NCBI RefSeq assembly: GCF_036324365.1
Contig: NZ_CP137080.1
Location: forward strand, 992,001-1,056,000
Source of the DNA: Microbacterium limosum
GTDB lineage: Bacteria; Actinomycetota; Actinomycetes; Actinomycetales; Microbacteriaceae
Reading direction: 5' to 3'
DNA: 64,000 nucleotides
Shown here: one piece after another, positions 35,565 through 44,371 of the stretch
Layout of the letters: the number at the start of each line of letters is the position of its first letter
Numbering within the stretch: the first letter of the stretch is position 1
Notes under the pieces: model-generated
The model's input: only the letters and a program-made list of their open reading frames with translations
Told to the model about the DNA's origin: nothing
The model's database searches: none
Position numbers and translations under genes: made by a program

Positions 35565-36188
35565 TCATCGGCCGAGATCGCCCGCGCCCGGTGCGGCAGG
35601 CGCGGATCCGAGCGGCAGGAGCACGGCGCGCGGCAGGTCGCCCAGAAGTGCCAGGGGGTTCAGGTATCGGCCGTGACGCCGTGCCCCGAGATGAAGATTG
35701 CCGGGCGTCGTGTGACCCCCGACGGAGAGGTGCGCGATCGGCTCGCCCGCGCGTACGGCGGTGCCCGCGGGCCACAGCGGCTCGACGGGCTCCACGGTCG
35801 AGACCAGCCCGTCGCCGTGGTCGATCGTCACGACGGAGCGATCGACCACCCGACCCGCGAATGCGATGACTCCGTCGGCGGGAGCGGTGACGACGCGTCC
35901 GCCCGCGTCATCACCGAGCGGCTGGATGTCGATCCCCCGGTGCCCCGCGGCATAGTCGTGCACCGGTGCGACGTAGGGACGGGCGATCCGTCGAGGGGGT
36001 GGCAGCGGCCACTGCCACACGGCCTCCGTGCGCGCTTCGATGATCCCGTCGTGAGGGCCCGCCCGGTGGGACGGCGCCGCGGCCGCCGAGAGGCCGTGCG
36101 CCTCCGTGCACAGGACGGCGACCACCATCGTGAGCGCGAGCGCCCGGCGCCGCGGTCGATCGAATCGTCGTCCGAGTGCGCGGTCCAT
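35565..36188 (-). CDS. Secreted M23-type peptidase-like protein with altered active site
   Basis: The 207-residue protein has a signal-type hydrophobic segment (ALALTMVVAVLCTEAHGLSA, about 18-37) and an M23/LytM-like domain. HRGID supplies the first metal ligands. The usual H-x-H is N-L-H (GNLHLGARRHGRYLNPL). Actinobacterial relatives often have C-L-H, so loss of the first histidine is partly a lineage trait and hydrolysis is doubtful. The likely site of action is outside the membrane on peptidoglycan. The start at 36188 lacks a ribosome binding site; a GTG at 36194 is possible. Divergent from rpsB. Confidence 0.78.
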   Translation of the reverse strand: MDRALGRRFDRPRRRALALTMVVAVLCTEAHGLSAAAAPSHRAGPHDGIIEARTEAVWQWPLPPPRRIARPYVAPVHDYAAGHRGIDIQPLGDDAGGRVVTAPADGVIAFAGRVVDRSVVTIDHGDGLVSTVEPVEPLWPAGTAVRAGEPIAHLSVGGHTTPGNLHLGARRHGRYLNPLALLGDLPRAVLLPLGSAPAAPGAGDLGR

Positions 36189-36484
36189 GGTGACAGGGTC
36201 GCGCGCATCGCCCGCACCGCCGCCGGAGAGGCTCGGAAACCCGGGGAAGCGAGCCGCCGACCACGATGGGGAGGAGGTCCGCTGCTGATACACTGGGCGG
36301 GCACCTCGGAAACGGGGTGACTTCGCGTGCCCACAGCGGAGCGGCCTCGCCGCCCGCGGCACACCTCCCTTCGGTCCCGATGCATTCGGGTGGGAGCGTG
36401 TCGGGCACCAGGGAACCGCATCGTCCGATCCGGTTCGTCAAACCGCAGAACCGGCGCCTCGCGCCGAAGAAAAGGAGAGCGGCC
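36189..36484. promoter_or_regulatory. Divergent M23 / rpsB region with rpsB promoter
   Basis: The gap is 296 nt. The extended -10 TGATACACT (TACACT at 36289-36294) should drive rpsB with a long leader of about 185 nt. AGGAGAG at 36473-36479 is the rpsB ribosome binding site. The long leader could hold S2 autoregulation, as known in other bacteria, but I see no defined structure. Nothing else is recognisable. Confidence 0.55.
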
Positions 36485-37396
36485 ATGGCCGTCGTCACCA
36501 TTCGTCAGCTGCTCGATTCGGGCGTCCACTTCGGTCACCAGACCCGCCGGTGGAACCCGAAGGTGAAGCGATTCATCCTCACCGAGCGCAGCGGCATCCA
36601 CATCATCGACCTGCAGCAGTCGCTGTCGTACATCGACAAGGCCTACGAGTTCGTCAAGGAGACGGTCGCCCACGGCGGCACCATCCTCTTCGTCGGCACC
36701 AAGAAGCAGGCCCAGGAGGTCATCGCGGAACAGGCGACGCGCGTGGGCCAGCCCTACGTCAACCAGCGCTGGCTCGGTGGTCTCCTCACCAACTTCCAGA
36801 CCGTGAGCAAGCGCCTCGCCCGTATGAAGGAGCTCGAAGAGCTCGACTACGACAACCCGGCGGACAGCGGCTTCACCAAGAAGGAACTGCTGATCAAGAA
36901 GCGCGAGCTCGACAAGCTCCACAAGTCGCTCGGCGGTATCCGCAACCTCACCAAGACGCCCTCGGCGATCTGGGTCGTGGATGCCAAGCGCGAGCACCTC
37001 GCCGTCGACGAGGCGAAGAAGCTCGGCATCCCCGTGATCGGCATCCTCGACACCAACGCCGACCCCGACGAGTTCCAGTTCCCCATCCCGGGCAACGACG
37101 ACGCGATCCGCTCCGTGAGCCTGCTGACGCGCATCGTCGCCGACGCCGCCGCGGAGGGCCTGATCCAGCGTCACCAGCCCAGCGACGAGTCGGCCGAGGC
37201 CGAGCCGCTCGCTGACTGGGAGCGTGAGCTCCTCGAGCAGCCGGAGACCGCGAGCGGCGATGCCGACGTCTCCACCGCGTCGACGGAGACCGCCGCCGAC
37301 GAGGCCGGCGAGGAGGCCCACGCCGCCGCCGAGGAGCCCGCCGCCGAGGCCGAGGGTCCCGCCGCGGACGAGGCCGCCGAGGCCGAGGCCAAGTAA
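36485..37396 (+). CDS. rpsB: 30S ribosomal protein S2
   Basis: The 303-residue protein begins [19 protein letters not shown], with [12 protein letters not shown] and [20 protein letters not shown] typical of S2. After about residue 245 an acidic, alanine-rich tail ([19 protein letters not shown]) extends it well beyond the E. coli length; such tails are normal in actinobacteria. The rpsB-tsf pair is separated by 67 nt. Confidence 0.98.
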   Translation: MAVVTIRQLLDSGVHFGHQTRRWNPKVKRFILTERSGIHIIDLQQSLSYIDKAYEFVKETVAHGGTILFVGTKKQAQEVIAEQATRVGQPYVNQRWLGGLLTNFQTVSKRLARMKELEELDYDNPADSGFTKKELLIKKRELDKLHKSLGGIRNLTKTPSAIWVVDAKREHLAVDEAKKLGIPVIGILDTNADPDEFQFPIPGNDDAIRSVSLLTRIVADAAAEGLIQRHQPSDESAEAEPLADWERELLEQPETASGDADVSTASTETAADEAGEEAHAAAEEPAAEAEGPAADEAAEAEAK

Positions 37397-37463
37397 CCCT
37401 CTGCCGGGTGAGAAGCCCGGCATCCGAGTACCCACCAGAACCACAGAGGGAGAGCCACCACCC

Positions 37464-38291
37464 ATGGCAAACTTCACGATCGCCGACATCAAGGCGCTGC
37501 GCGAGCAGCTCGGCACCGGCATGGTCGACACCAAGAAGGCACTCGAAGAGGCCGACGGCGACGTCGAGAAGGCCGTCGAGATCCTCCGCCTCAAGGGAGC
37601 GAAGGGCAACGCGAAGCGTGCCGACCGCTCCACGAGCGAGGGGCTCGTCGTGGCCCGCGAGCAGGACGGCAAGGTCACCCTCGTCGAACTCGCCTGCGAG
37701 ACCGACTTCGTGGCCAAGAACGACCGCTTCATCGCGCTGGCCGACAAGGTCGCGGATGCCGCGGCCGCCGCAGCGGCCGATTCGGTCGACGCTGCTCTCG
37801 CCGCGCCCGCCGGCTCGGGGACGGTCGATCAGCTGATCTCCGACGAGGCCGCCATCATCGGAGAGAAGGTCGAGCTGCGCCGCGTCCGCACGCTCTCCGG
37901 CGACGCGTTCGAGATCTACCTGCACAAGACGAGCAAGGATCTGCCCCCGCAGATCGGCGTCGTCGTGGCCTACAGCGGCTCCGACGCGGAGACCGCTCGC
38001 AGCATCGCGCAGCACATCTCCTTCGCGAACCCGAGCTACCTCAGCCGCGACGACGTGCCCGAGGCCGACGTCGAGAAGGAGCGGGAGATCGTCACCGAGA
38101 TCTCGCGCAACGAGGGCAAGCCCGAAGCGGCGCTGCCGAAGATCGTCGAGGGGCGCGTCAACGCGTTCTTCAAGCAGGTCGCGCTGCTCGATCAGGACTA
38201 CGCGAAGGACAACAAGCTCTCCGTCGCCAAGGTCGCGCAGGAGGCGGGGATCACCGTCACCGACTTCGCGCGATTCAAGGTCGGCGCGTAG
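37464..38291 (+). CDS. tsf: Elongation factor Ts
   Basis: EF-Ts (275 residues) recycles EF-Tu from GDP to GTP. The UBA-like N-terminus ANFTIADIKALREQLGTGMVD and VELACETDFVAKND (the TDFVAKN contact with EF-Tu) are clear, and two core subdomains follow. GAGGGAGAG precedes the ATG. A U-tailed terminator follows. Confidence 0.98.
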   Translation: MANFTIADIKALREQLGTGMVDTKKALEEADGDVEKAVEILRLKGAKGNAKRADRSTSEGLVVAREQDGKVTLVELACETDFVAKNDRFIALADKVADAAAAAAADSVDAALAAPAGSGTVDQLISDEAAIIGEKVELRRVRTLSGDAFEIYLHKTSKDLPPQIGVVVAYSGSDAETARSIAQHISFANPSYLSRDDVPEADVEKEREIVTEISRNEGKPEAALPKIVEGRVNAFFKQVALLDQDYAKDNKLSVAKVAQEAGITVTDFARFKVGA

Positions 38292-38301
38292 CGCAGGGAC
38301 G

Positions 38302-38335
38302 AGCCCGCATCGCCATCAGGCGGTGCGGGCTTTTC
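38302..38335 (+). terminator. tsf rho-independent terminator
   Basis: AGCCCGCATCGCC pairs with GGCGGTGCGGGCT over a short ATCA loop and ends in TTTT. It is one of few classical U-tailed terminators in the window. Confidence 0.88.
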
Positions 38336-38384
38336 TCATGCCGGGCCACCGGCGATAGGTTGGAGACGACGAGAGGAAGTCGCC

Positions 38385-39104
38385 GTGATCGATGAGACCA
38401 GCGGGACGCGAAGGGTTTTGCTCAAGCTCTCCGGGGAGGCGTTCGGCGGGGGCGCGCTGGGTGTCAACCCCGACGTCGTGGGCCAGATGGCACGCGAGAT
38501 CGCGGAGGCGGTGGACCGCGTCGAGATCGCGGTCGTCGTCGGCGGCGGGAACTTCTTCCGTGGGGCCGAGCTCAGCCAGCGGGGGATGGACAGGGGGCGC
38601 GCCGACTACATGGGCATGCTCGGCACGGTGATGAACGCGCTTGCGCTGCAGGACTTCCTCGAGCAGGCGGGCGCCGCCACGCGTGTCCAGTCGGCGATCT
38701 CGATGACCCAGGTCGCCGAGCCCTACATCCCGCGCCGTGCCGAGAGGCACATGGAGAAGGGCCGCGTCGTGATCTTCGGCGCTGGTGCCGGCCTGCCGTA
38801 CTTCAGCACCGACACGGTGGCGGCCCAGCGGGCACTCGAGATCAAGGCCACGGAGGTGCTCGTGGCCAAGAACGGCGTGGACGGCGTCTACACCGCCGAT
38901 CCGCGTCTCGACCCGACGGCGAGCCGCATCGACCGCCTCACATACAGCGACGCCCTGCAGCAGGGACTCAAGGTCGTCGACTCGACGGCGTTCAGCCTGT
39001 GCATGGACAACCGCATGGACATGCGGGTCTTCGGCATGGAGCCCGCCGGCAACGTGACCCGTGCCCTGCTCGGAGAGACCATCGGCACGCTGGTCACGGC
39101 GTGA
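38385..39104 (+). CDS. pyrH: Uridylate kinase
   Basis: UMP kinase (239 residues) makes UDP from UMP. It shows [39 protein letters not shown] and [35 protein letters not shown] blocks. The start is a GTG at 38385 behind AGAGGAAG, with a TAGGTT -10-like box about 28 nt upstream. It is followed by frr and cdsA in the usual order. Confidence 0.97.
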   Translation: MIDETSGTRRVLLKLSGEAFGGGALGVNPDVVGQMAREIAEAVDRVEIAVVVGGGNFFRGAELSQRGMDRGRADYMGMLGTVMNALALQDFLEQAGAATRVQSAISMTQVAEPYIPRRAERHMEKGRVVIFGAGAGLPYFSTDTVAAQRALEIKATEVLVAKNGVDGVYTADPRLDPTASRIDRLTYSDALQQGLKVVDSTAFSLCMDNRMDMRVFGMEPAGNVTRALLGETIGTLVTA

Positions 39105-39118
39105 CGCGCGTCGCTGAC

Positions 39119-39124
39119 TAGACT
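39119..39124 (+). promoter_or_regulatory. frr -10 box
   Basis: TAGACT lies 33 nt before the frr GTG; TTAGGAGT forms the ribosome binding site in between. This is a conventional leader, unlike the leaderless genes. Confidence 0.5.
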
Positions 39125-39157
39125 GGACCGACGCTTCACCCCCTGTTAGGAGTCACC

Positions 39158-39712
39158 GTGATCACGGACGTCTTGGCGGATGCCGCCACCCGCATGGATC
39201 GAGCCGTCGAGGCGGCGAAGGACGACTTCTCGACGGTGCGGACGGGACGCGCGAACCCGCAGTTGTTCCAGAAGGTGCTGGTCGACTACTACGGGTCGCC
39301 GACCCCCCTCGCCCAGCTCGCCTCGCTGAACACCCCGGAGGCGCGCACCATCGTTGTCACTCCTTACGACAAGTCCGCTCTCAAGGCCATCGAGCAGGCC
39401 ATCCGGGACATGCCGAACCTCGGTGCGAACCCCACGAACGACGGCAACCTCATCCGCGTGACGATGCCCGAGCTGACGGCGGAACGTCGCAAGGAGTTCG
39501 TCAAGCTCGTGCGCTCGAAGGGCGAGGACGCCAAGGTCCATGTTCGCGGCATCCGACGCAAGGCGAAGGACGACCTGGACGCGCTCAAGAGCGACATCGG
39601 CGAGGACGAGATCGCACGGGCCGAGAAGGAGCTCGACGCCCTGACCCGCACGCACGTCGATCTGATCGACGAGGCCCTCAAGCGCAAAGAAGTCGAGCTC
39701 CTCGAGGTCTGA
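39158..39712 (+). CDS. frr: Ribosome recycling factor
   Basis: RRF (184 residues) splits post-termination ribosomes with EF-G. It has [59 protein letters not shown] and a long C-terminal helical hairpin. The start is a GTG at 39158. cdsA follows 8 nt after its stop. Confidence 0.97.
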   Translation: MITDVLADAATRMDRAVEAAKDDFSTVRTGRANPQLFQKVLVDYYGSPTPLAQLASLNTPEARTIVVTPYDKSALKAIEQAIRDMPNLGANPTNDGNLIRVTMPELTAERRKEFVKLVRSKGEDAKVHVRGIRRKAKDDLDALKSDIGEDEIARAEKELDALTRTHVDLIDEALKRKEVELLEV

Positions 39713-39720
39713 CGCCAGCG

Positions 39721-40737
39721 ATGACCGACGCACCCGGCGAGGGACCGGCAGAACCCGAGGCGACGCGGCAGACGCGGCGGGGGAGTTCTGCGGAGTCCGC
39801 TGCGTTCCAGGCGCACGTCCGCGCGGCGCGCGAGGAGTTCGAGACGCAGGTCGCCCACGCACGGGACCAGTTCGGCGAGGCGAACGAGCGCATCAAGCAG
39901 CGGACGGGGCGAGATCTCATCGTCGCCACCGTGATCGGGCTGGCCGCCGGTGCCGTCGTGATCGCCTCCCTCATCTTCCTCAAGTGGGTCTTCGCGATCT
40001 TCGCGGCGGGAGTCGCGCTGCTCGGTGTCTTCGAGCTCGGCCGGGCCCTGCAGGGGGCGGGACGCAAGATAGACCTCGTTCCGCAGCTGCTGTTCGCGGT
40101 CGTGCTCGTGGCCGCCGGCTTCTTCGCCGAGGTCTGGCTGCTCTGGGTGCTGCTCTTCGTCGATGTGGCGGTCATCGTCGTCTGGCGTCTGCTGGTGCAG
40201 ATGTCCGCGCGCGACGGCCGCACGTACGGCGAGGTGCTGGATGACGTCCTCGCGGCCGTGCTCGTGCAGATCTACGTGGCCTTCATGGCGAGCCTGGCGA
40301 TGCTGCTGCTGCGGGAGGACAACGGCGAGTGGTGGGTGCTCGCATTCCTCATCATCGCGGTCGCCTCGGACACGGGCGCGTACGCGACGGGTCTGGCGCT
40401 GGGCAGGACACCGATGGCGCCTCGCATCAGTCCCAAGAAGACGTGGGAGGGCTTCGCGGGCGCCGTCGTCGCCGCGCTGGGCGCGGGTGTGCTGCTCGCC
40501 CTCTTCATGCTGGGGCTGCCCTGGTGGGTGGGCCTCGTCATCGGCGCCGTCATCCTCGCGACCGCGACGGCGGGCGATCTCGGCGAGTCGATGCTCAAGC
40601 GAGACCTGGGGATCAAGGACATGAGCTCCTGGCTGCCCGGGCACGGTGGCGTGCTCGACCGTCTGGACTCGATCCTCCCCTCGGCTCCGGCCGCCCTCGC
40701 CCTGTTCCTCCTGCTCTCCCCTCTGGCGGCCCTGTGA
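39721..40737 (+). CDS. cdsA: Phosphatidate cytidylyltransferase
   Basis: The 338-residue membrane enzyme makes CDP-diacylglycerol. A charged cytoplasmic extension of about 70 residues precedes several membrane segments. The family signature lies in SPKKTWEGFAGAVVAALGAG, then GDLGESMLKRDLGIKDM and LPGHGGVLDRLDSI. The stop overlaps the next gene by GTGA. Confidence 0.94.
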   Translation: MTDAPGEGPAEPEATRQTRRGSSAESAAFQAHVRAAREEFETQVAHARDQFGEANERIKQRTGRDLIVATVIGLAAGAVVIASLIFLKWVFAIFAAGVALLGVFELGRALQGAGRKIDLVPQLLFAVVLVAAGFFAEVWLLWVLLFVDVAVIVVWRLLVQMSARDGRTYGEVLDDVLAAVLVQIYVAFMASLAMLLLREDNGEWWVLAFLIIAVASDTGAYATGLALGRTPMAPRISPKKTWEGFAGAVVAALGAGVLLALFMLGLPWWVGLVIGAVILATATAGDLGESMLKRDLGIKDMSSWLPGHGGVLDRLDSILPSAPAALALFLLLSPLAAL

Positions 40738-41312
40738 GCGAAACGCACCCCGTTTCGGGCTTCCCCGATGCGCCCGGGAGAACCCGCGGTTACGACAAGC
40801 GTGCCGTCGATGAGTTCCTCGAGCGTGCTCGTGCCGCGTTCGAGGTCGACCCCTCCACGGAGGGGGTGTCCGGCGCCGACCTGGACGCCGCTGCCGTTCG
40901 CACGGCATCCTTCCCGCTCGTGCGGGGGGGCTACGCGATCGGCCCCGTCGATGCGGCGCTCAGCCGGGTGGAAGACGCCTTCGCGGCCCGCGAGCGGGAC
41001 AGCGCCGTCAGCGAGCACGGTGCGCACGAATGGGTGGAGCGTGCGCGCGGCGAGGCGCAGGTGCTGCTCGACCGCCTCTCGCGCCCCGCGACGCGCAAGT
41101 TCGCCCGCACCGGGCTGCTGGGGTTCGGCTACCGCGTCGACGAGGTGGACCTCGTTGCGGGGCGTCTCGTCGCCTACTTCGAACGGGGTGCTCCCGTCAG
41201 CGTCGAGCAGGTGCGATCCGTGGCCTTCCGGATGCAGCGCCGGGGATACCGTGAAGAACAGGTGGATGCCGTTCTGGACGCCGTGATCGAGGTCATGCTC
41301 GCGGTTCGATGA
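40734..41312 (+). CDS. DivIVA-repeat protein
   Basis: The 192-residue soluble protein contains four copies of a short DivIVA-like unit, each opening with GY and a valine-aspartate pair: GYDKRAVDEFLERA (19-32), GYAIGPVDAALSRVEDAF (66-83), GYRVDEVDLVAGRLVAYF (132-149) and GYREEQVDAVLDAVIEVM (171-188). DivIVA proteins mark curved membranes and organise actinobacterial tip growth, but this one lacks the long coiled coil. It is translationally coupled to cdsA (GTGA), pointing to membrane or envelope work. Its role is unknown. Confidence 0.82.
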   Translation: MSETHPVSGFPDAPGRTRGYDKRAVDEFLERARAAFEVDPSTEGVSGADLDAAAVRTASFPLVRGGYAIGPVDAALSRVEDAFAARERDSAVSEHGAHEWVERARGEAQVLLDRLSRPATRKFARTGLLGFGYRVDEVDLVAGRLVAYFERGAPVSVEQVRSVAFRMQRRGYREEQVDAVLDAVIEVMLAVR

Positions 41313-41362
41313 CGCGTTGCGACCCGTCGACCGAAAGCGTGCGGCGGATGCCGGGTGGCGGC

Positions 41363-41368
41363 TAGACT
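41363..41368 (+). promoter_or_regulatory. -10 box of the secreted lytic-transglycosylase-like gene
   Basis: TAGACT is followed by 9 nt and the GTG at 41378, with no ribosome binding site; very short leader or leaderless. Confidence 0.45.
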
Positions 41369-41377
41369 CGTGAAACT

Positions 41378-42106
41378 GTGAGCCTGGGCAACGAGATCAC
41401 TCCCGCGCCGACGCGCGGTGTCTCTCGTGCGCACGCGTCCGGCCCCGCCCTGCGCCCCGCCGCCGTCCGCTGGTCGAGGCGTCGCAGCGTGACGGGCGTC
41501 TTCGCGGCCGTGGCCGCCTCCGCCTTCCTCGCAGCGTACGTGCTCGCCCCCACGGGGACCGCGATCGCCGAGCAGAACGGCGATGCCCCCGTGTCCGCGC
41601 TGACCTCCTTCGCCGCGGCGCAGGAGGACGCGCAGTCGCTCGTGGTGGAGGCGGCATCCGACGCCGCGACCGATGGCTTCGGCCGCAGCGGGTACGAGGT
41701 GTACGTCACCCCCAAGCCCACTCCGACGCCCGAGCCGGTCGCGCCGCGCTCCAGCGGCGGGGGATCCGCGAGCGGCTGGGCCCCGCCCGCGGTGTCGCCC
41801 GACCCCGGCTCCGCCAAGGCGATCGCCTACGACATGGTCATGGCCCGCGGCTGGAGCTCCGCGGACTACGACTGCCTCGTCGCGCTGTGGCAGAAGGAGT
41901 CCGGATGGCGGGTCAATGCACACAACCGCTCCAGCGGCGCCTACGGCATCCCGCAGTCCCTCCCCGGGTCGAAGATGGCGAGCGCGGGAGCGGACTGGGA
42001 GACCAGCGCCGCCACGCAGATCACGTGGGGCCTCGGGTACATCGGCGGACGCTACGGCACCCCGTGCGGCGCGTGGGGACACTCGCAGGCGCGCGGCTGG
42101 TACTGA
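41378..42106 (+). CDS. Secreted lytic-transglycosylase-like protein
   Basis: The 242-residue protein has a basic N-terminus and one hydrophobic segment (VTGVFAAVAASAFLAAYVLA, about 38-57), either signal or anchor. A proline-rich linker (TPKPTPTPEP) follows. The C-terminal 85 residues form a lysozyme-like domain: YDCLVALWQKESGW with the catalytic glutamate, AYGIPQSLPGSKM, and WGLGYIGGRYGTPCGAW. This resembles actinobacterial transglycosylase, resuscitation-factor and aggregation-promoting-factor domains. It probably cuts peptidoglycan. Confidence 0.87.
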   Translation: MSLGNEITPAPTRGVSRAHASGPALRPAAVRWSRRRSVTGVFAAVAASAFLAAYVLAPTGTAIAEQNGDAPVSALTSFAAAQEDAQSLVVEAASDAATDGFGRSGYEVYVTPKPTPTPEPVAPRSSGGGSASGWAPPAVSPDPGSAKAIAYDMVMARGWSSADYDCLVALWQKESGWRVNAHNRSSGAYGIPQSLPGSKMASAGADWETSAATQITWGLGYIGGRYGTPCGAWGHSQARGWY

Positions 42107-42109
42107 CCC

Positions 42110-42394
42110 GTGCCGCGCTCGAACCGGCGCCGGCCCGAGCAGCCCAGGGGTGACGGGTTCGAACGGATGCTGGCGGGATGGAAACGCACGGAGACCCGTC
42201 GGGGGTCTTCGTGGACCGTCCAGCCGATCAGCGCCGCGCAGGCCGTCAAGGACTACACGTGCCCCGGGTGCGGGCGCACGGTCGCGGCCGGCACCGCCCA
42301 CGTCGTGGCGTGGCGTGCGGATGGCGTGATGGGCGACGCGGCGGACCTCGCCGCGCGCCGACACTGGCACACGGCATGCTGGAGGATCGCATGA
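42110..42394 (+). CDS. Small zinc-ribbon protein
   Basis: The 94-residue basic protein has one CxxC pair, TCPGCGRTVAAGTAHVVAW, and a C-terminal HWHTACW that may complete a metal site. Actinobacterial homologues are common and often carry a default ATP/GTP-binding label without evidence. It starts at a GTG and overlaps the hydrolase start as ATGA, a link that suggests shared expression. Function unknown. Confidence 0.78.
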   Translation: MPRSNRRRPEQPRGDGFERMLAGWKRTETRRGSSWTVQPISAAQAVKDYTCPGCGRTVAAGTAHVVAWRADGVMGDAADLAARRHWHTACWRIA

Positions 42395-43122
42395 CGACCG
42401 AGATCCGAGGTCCGCTTCAGCTGCCGGCGCGGCGTGAGGACATCGAACTGGAGACGATCGACGGGCTGACCCTGGTCGGCGAGCTGGCCACCCCGGCGGA
42501 TAAGGAGCCGGTCGCCACCCTCGTGACGCTGCACCCCCTGCCCACGGCTGGCGGGTTCATGGACTCCCACGTCCTGCGCAAGGCCGCGGCGCGCCTGCCG
42601 GCTCTTGCCGACCTCGCCGTCCTGCGTTTCAACACGCGCGGCACCGAGTCGCCCCGGGGACGCAGCGAGGGCACCTTCGACGGCGGGCACGCGGAGGCCT
42701 TCGACGTGGCCGCGGCCATGGCGTTCGTCACGGCGCGCGGCTTGCCTCGCCCCTGGCTCGTGGGGTGGTCGTTCGGCACCGAGCTCGCTCTGAAGTACGG
42801 GCGCGATCACGATATCGAGGGCGCGATCCTCCTCTCTCCGCCCCTTCACCGCGCGACCGATGACGACGTGGCGGCCTGGGCGGGGGAGAGCCGGCGGCTC
42901 ATCGCCCTCATCCCGGAGTTCGACGACTATCTCCGCCCGGACGAGGCGGCGAAGCGCTTCCGTTCGGTGCCGCAGATGACGCTGGTGCCGGTCGAGGGCG
43001 GCAAGCACCTGTGGGTCGGCGAGACGCAGACGCGGCGGGTGCTCACGGAGATCGTCGCCGCGGTCAACCCCGGTGCTCTTCCGCTGCCGACGGAGTGGGA
43101 AGGCCCGCTGCCCTCGGCGTGA
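42391..43122 (+). CDS. Alpha/beta hydrolase
   Basis: The 243-residue hydrolase has the nucleophile elbow GWSFGTE (G-x-S-x-G), an oxyanion region LVTLHPLPTAGG, RFNTRGTESPRG, and a late GGKHLWVGE that can supply the catalytic histidine. Substrate unknown. GGAGG lies just before the ATG. It is convergent with the AI-2E family gene, 21 nt away. Confidence 0.85.
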   Translation: MTTEIRGPLQLPARREDIELETIDGLTLVGELATPADKEPVATLVTLHPLPTAGGFMDSHVLRKAAARLPALADLAVLRFNTRGTESPRGRSEGTFDGGHAEAFDVAAAMAFVTARGLPRPWLVGWSFGTELALKYGRDHDIEGAILLSPPLHRATDDDVAAWAGESRRLIALIPEFDDYLRPDEAAKRFRSVPQMTLVPVEGGKHLWVGETQTRRVLTEIVAAVNPGALPLPTEWEGPLPSA

Positions 43123-43143
43123 CCCGTCAGGGGGAGTGGTCCG

Positions 43144-44202
43144 TCAGCGTTCGTTCTGGCGCGGGATGATCACCTGACGATAGATGATCAGGATGCTCGC
43201 CGCGATCGGGATCGCCACGAGAGCTCCCAGCAGCCCGAGGAGCGACCCGCCCGCGAGCGCCGCGATCACCACGACCGCGCCGGGAACCGATACGGCGCGG
43301 CTCATGATCCGGGGGGCGAGCACGTAGGCCTCGATCTGCATGTAGATGAGGTAGTAGATCGCCGCGGCGAGGGCCGTGCCGGGGGAACCGACCCCGGGCA
43401 GGAGGCACGTCAGGACGATGATCGCGGAACCCGTCAGCGTTCCCACGAGGGGGATGATCGAGAAGAACAGTGCGATCACCGCGAGCACCGCGGTGAAGGG
43501 CGCGCCGATGATCGACAGGAAGATGAAGCTCAGGACGCCGTTGGTGAGCCCGAGGCTGAGCTGGCCCATGACGAAGTAGCCCACCGAGTCGGTGATCTGC
43601 TCGGCGAGGTCGATGAAGCGCGCGCGCTTGCTCGCGGGGACGAGCTGGTACACCGCGGCCTTGAGGTTCGGCGTGGACGCCGTGAAGTAGATCGTGAGGA
43701 TGAGAACGATGAATCCGCCGGCGAGTCCGGCCACGACGGTCGCCCCGAAGACGATGACGCTCTCGCCGATCGCGGCGAAGTCGAGGGAGTTCACCCAGTC
43801 CGTGACGTACTGGAAGACCTGATCGACGTCGAGGTAGGGGAAGACGCCGCCGACCCACTCCCGGATGTCCGCGAGGAACGGCTCGACCCCCTGGTCGAGC
43901 GCTTCGGAGATGACGACGACCAGCTGGCTGATCTGATCGACGATGATCGGCACGATCATGAGCACGATGCCGGTGAAGGCGGCAAGGATGACGAGGACCG
44001 TGATCAGAACGGCGAGCCACCGCTTCATCCGCCGCCGCTCGAGGAAGGAGATGGCGGGCTCGAGACCGAGCGAGAGGAACAGGGCGGTGCCGATGTAGAG
44101 CAGGATCGTCGAGAGGGTCTGCACGCTCTGGATCAGGACGATGCCCAGTCCGACGCCGAGCGTCGCGACGAACGCCACGCGGAAAGGGTTCTGCACCTTC
44201 AT
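43144..44202 (-). CDS. AI-2E family (PerM-type) transporter
   Basis: The 352-residue integral membrane protein has about seven to eight hydrophobic segments with the family layout: two N-terminal helices, a soluble block (DQGVEPFLADIREWVGGVF), then repeated helices including ILTIYFTASTPNLKAAVYQLV and FFSIIPLVGTLTGSAII. Members include TqsA and Na+/H+ antiporter-like permeases; the substrate is not deducible. The ATG at 44202 is behind GGAGAG; the longer open frame upstream overlaps the divergent promoter region and is excluded. Confidence 0.88.
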   Translation of the reverse strand: MKVQNPFRVAFVATLGVGLGIVLIQSVQTLSTILLYIGTALFLSLGLEPAISFLERRRMKRWLAVLITVLVILAAFTGIVLMIVPIIVDQISQLVVVISEALDQGVEPFLADIREWVGGVFPYLDVDQVFQYVTDWVNSLDFAAIGESVIVFGATVVAGLAGGFIVLILTIYFTASTPNLKAAVYQLVPASKRARFIDLAEQITDSVGYFVMGQLSLGLTNGVLSFIFLSIIGAPFTAVLAVIALFFSIIPLVGTLTGSAIIVLTCLLPGVGSPGTALAAAIYYLIYMQIEAYVLAPRIMSRAVSVPGAVVVIAALAGGSLLGLLGALVAIPIAASILIIYRQVIIPRQNER

Positions 44203-44371
44203 CCGACACTTCTCTCCGCCGCGGTCCGTCACGGCTCCGTCAGAATACGGCTCGGCGGGGCCGCGTCCGTGCGACACCCGCTCGTGGCGGACATTCAGGT
44301 CGTCTTGGATAGGCTGGGACGTCCGATTCCGCGCCGAGACCACCCACGGCGTGACGAGGAGGGGTTCTTCT
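44203..44371. promoter_or_regulatory. Divergent promoter region
   Basis: The 169-nt gap separates divergent genes. TAGGCT at 44310-44315 is a likely -10 for the plus-strand gene, with GAGGAGGGG at 44356-44364 before its TTG start. No operator is evident. Confidence 0.4.
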
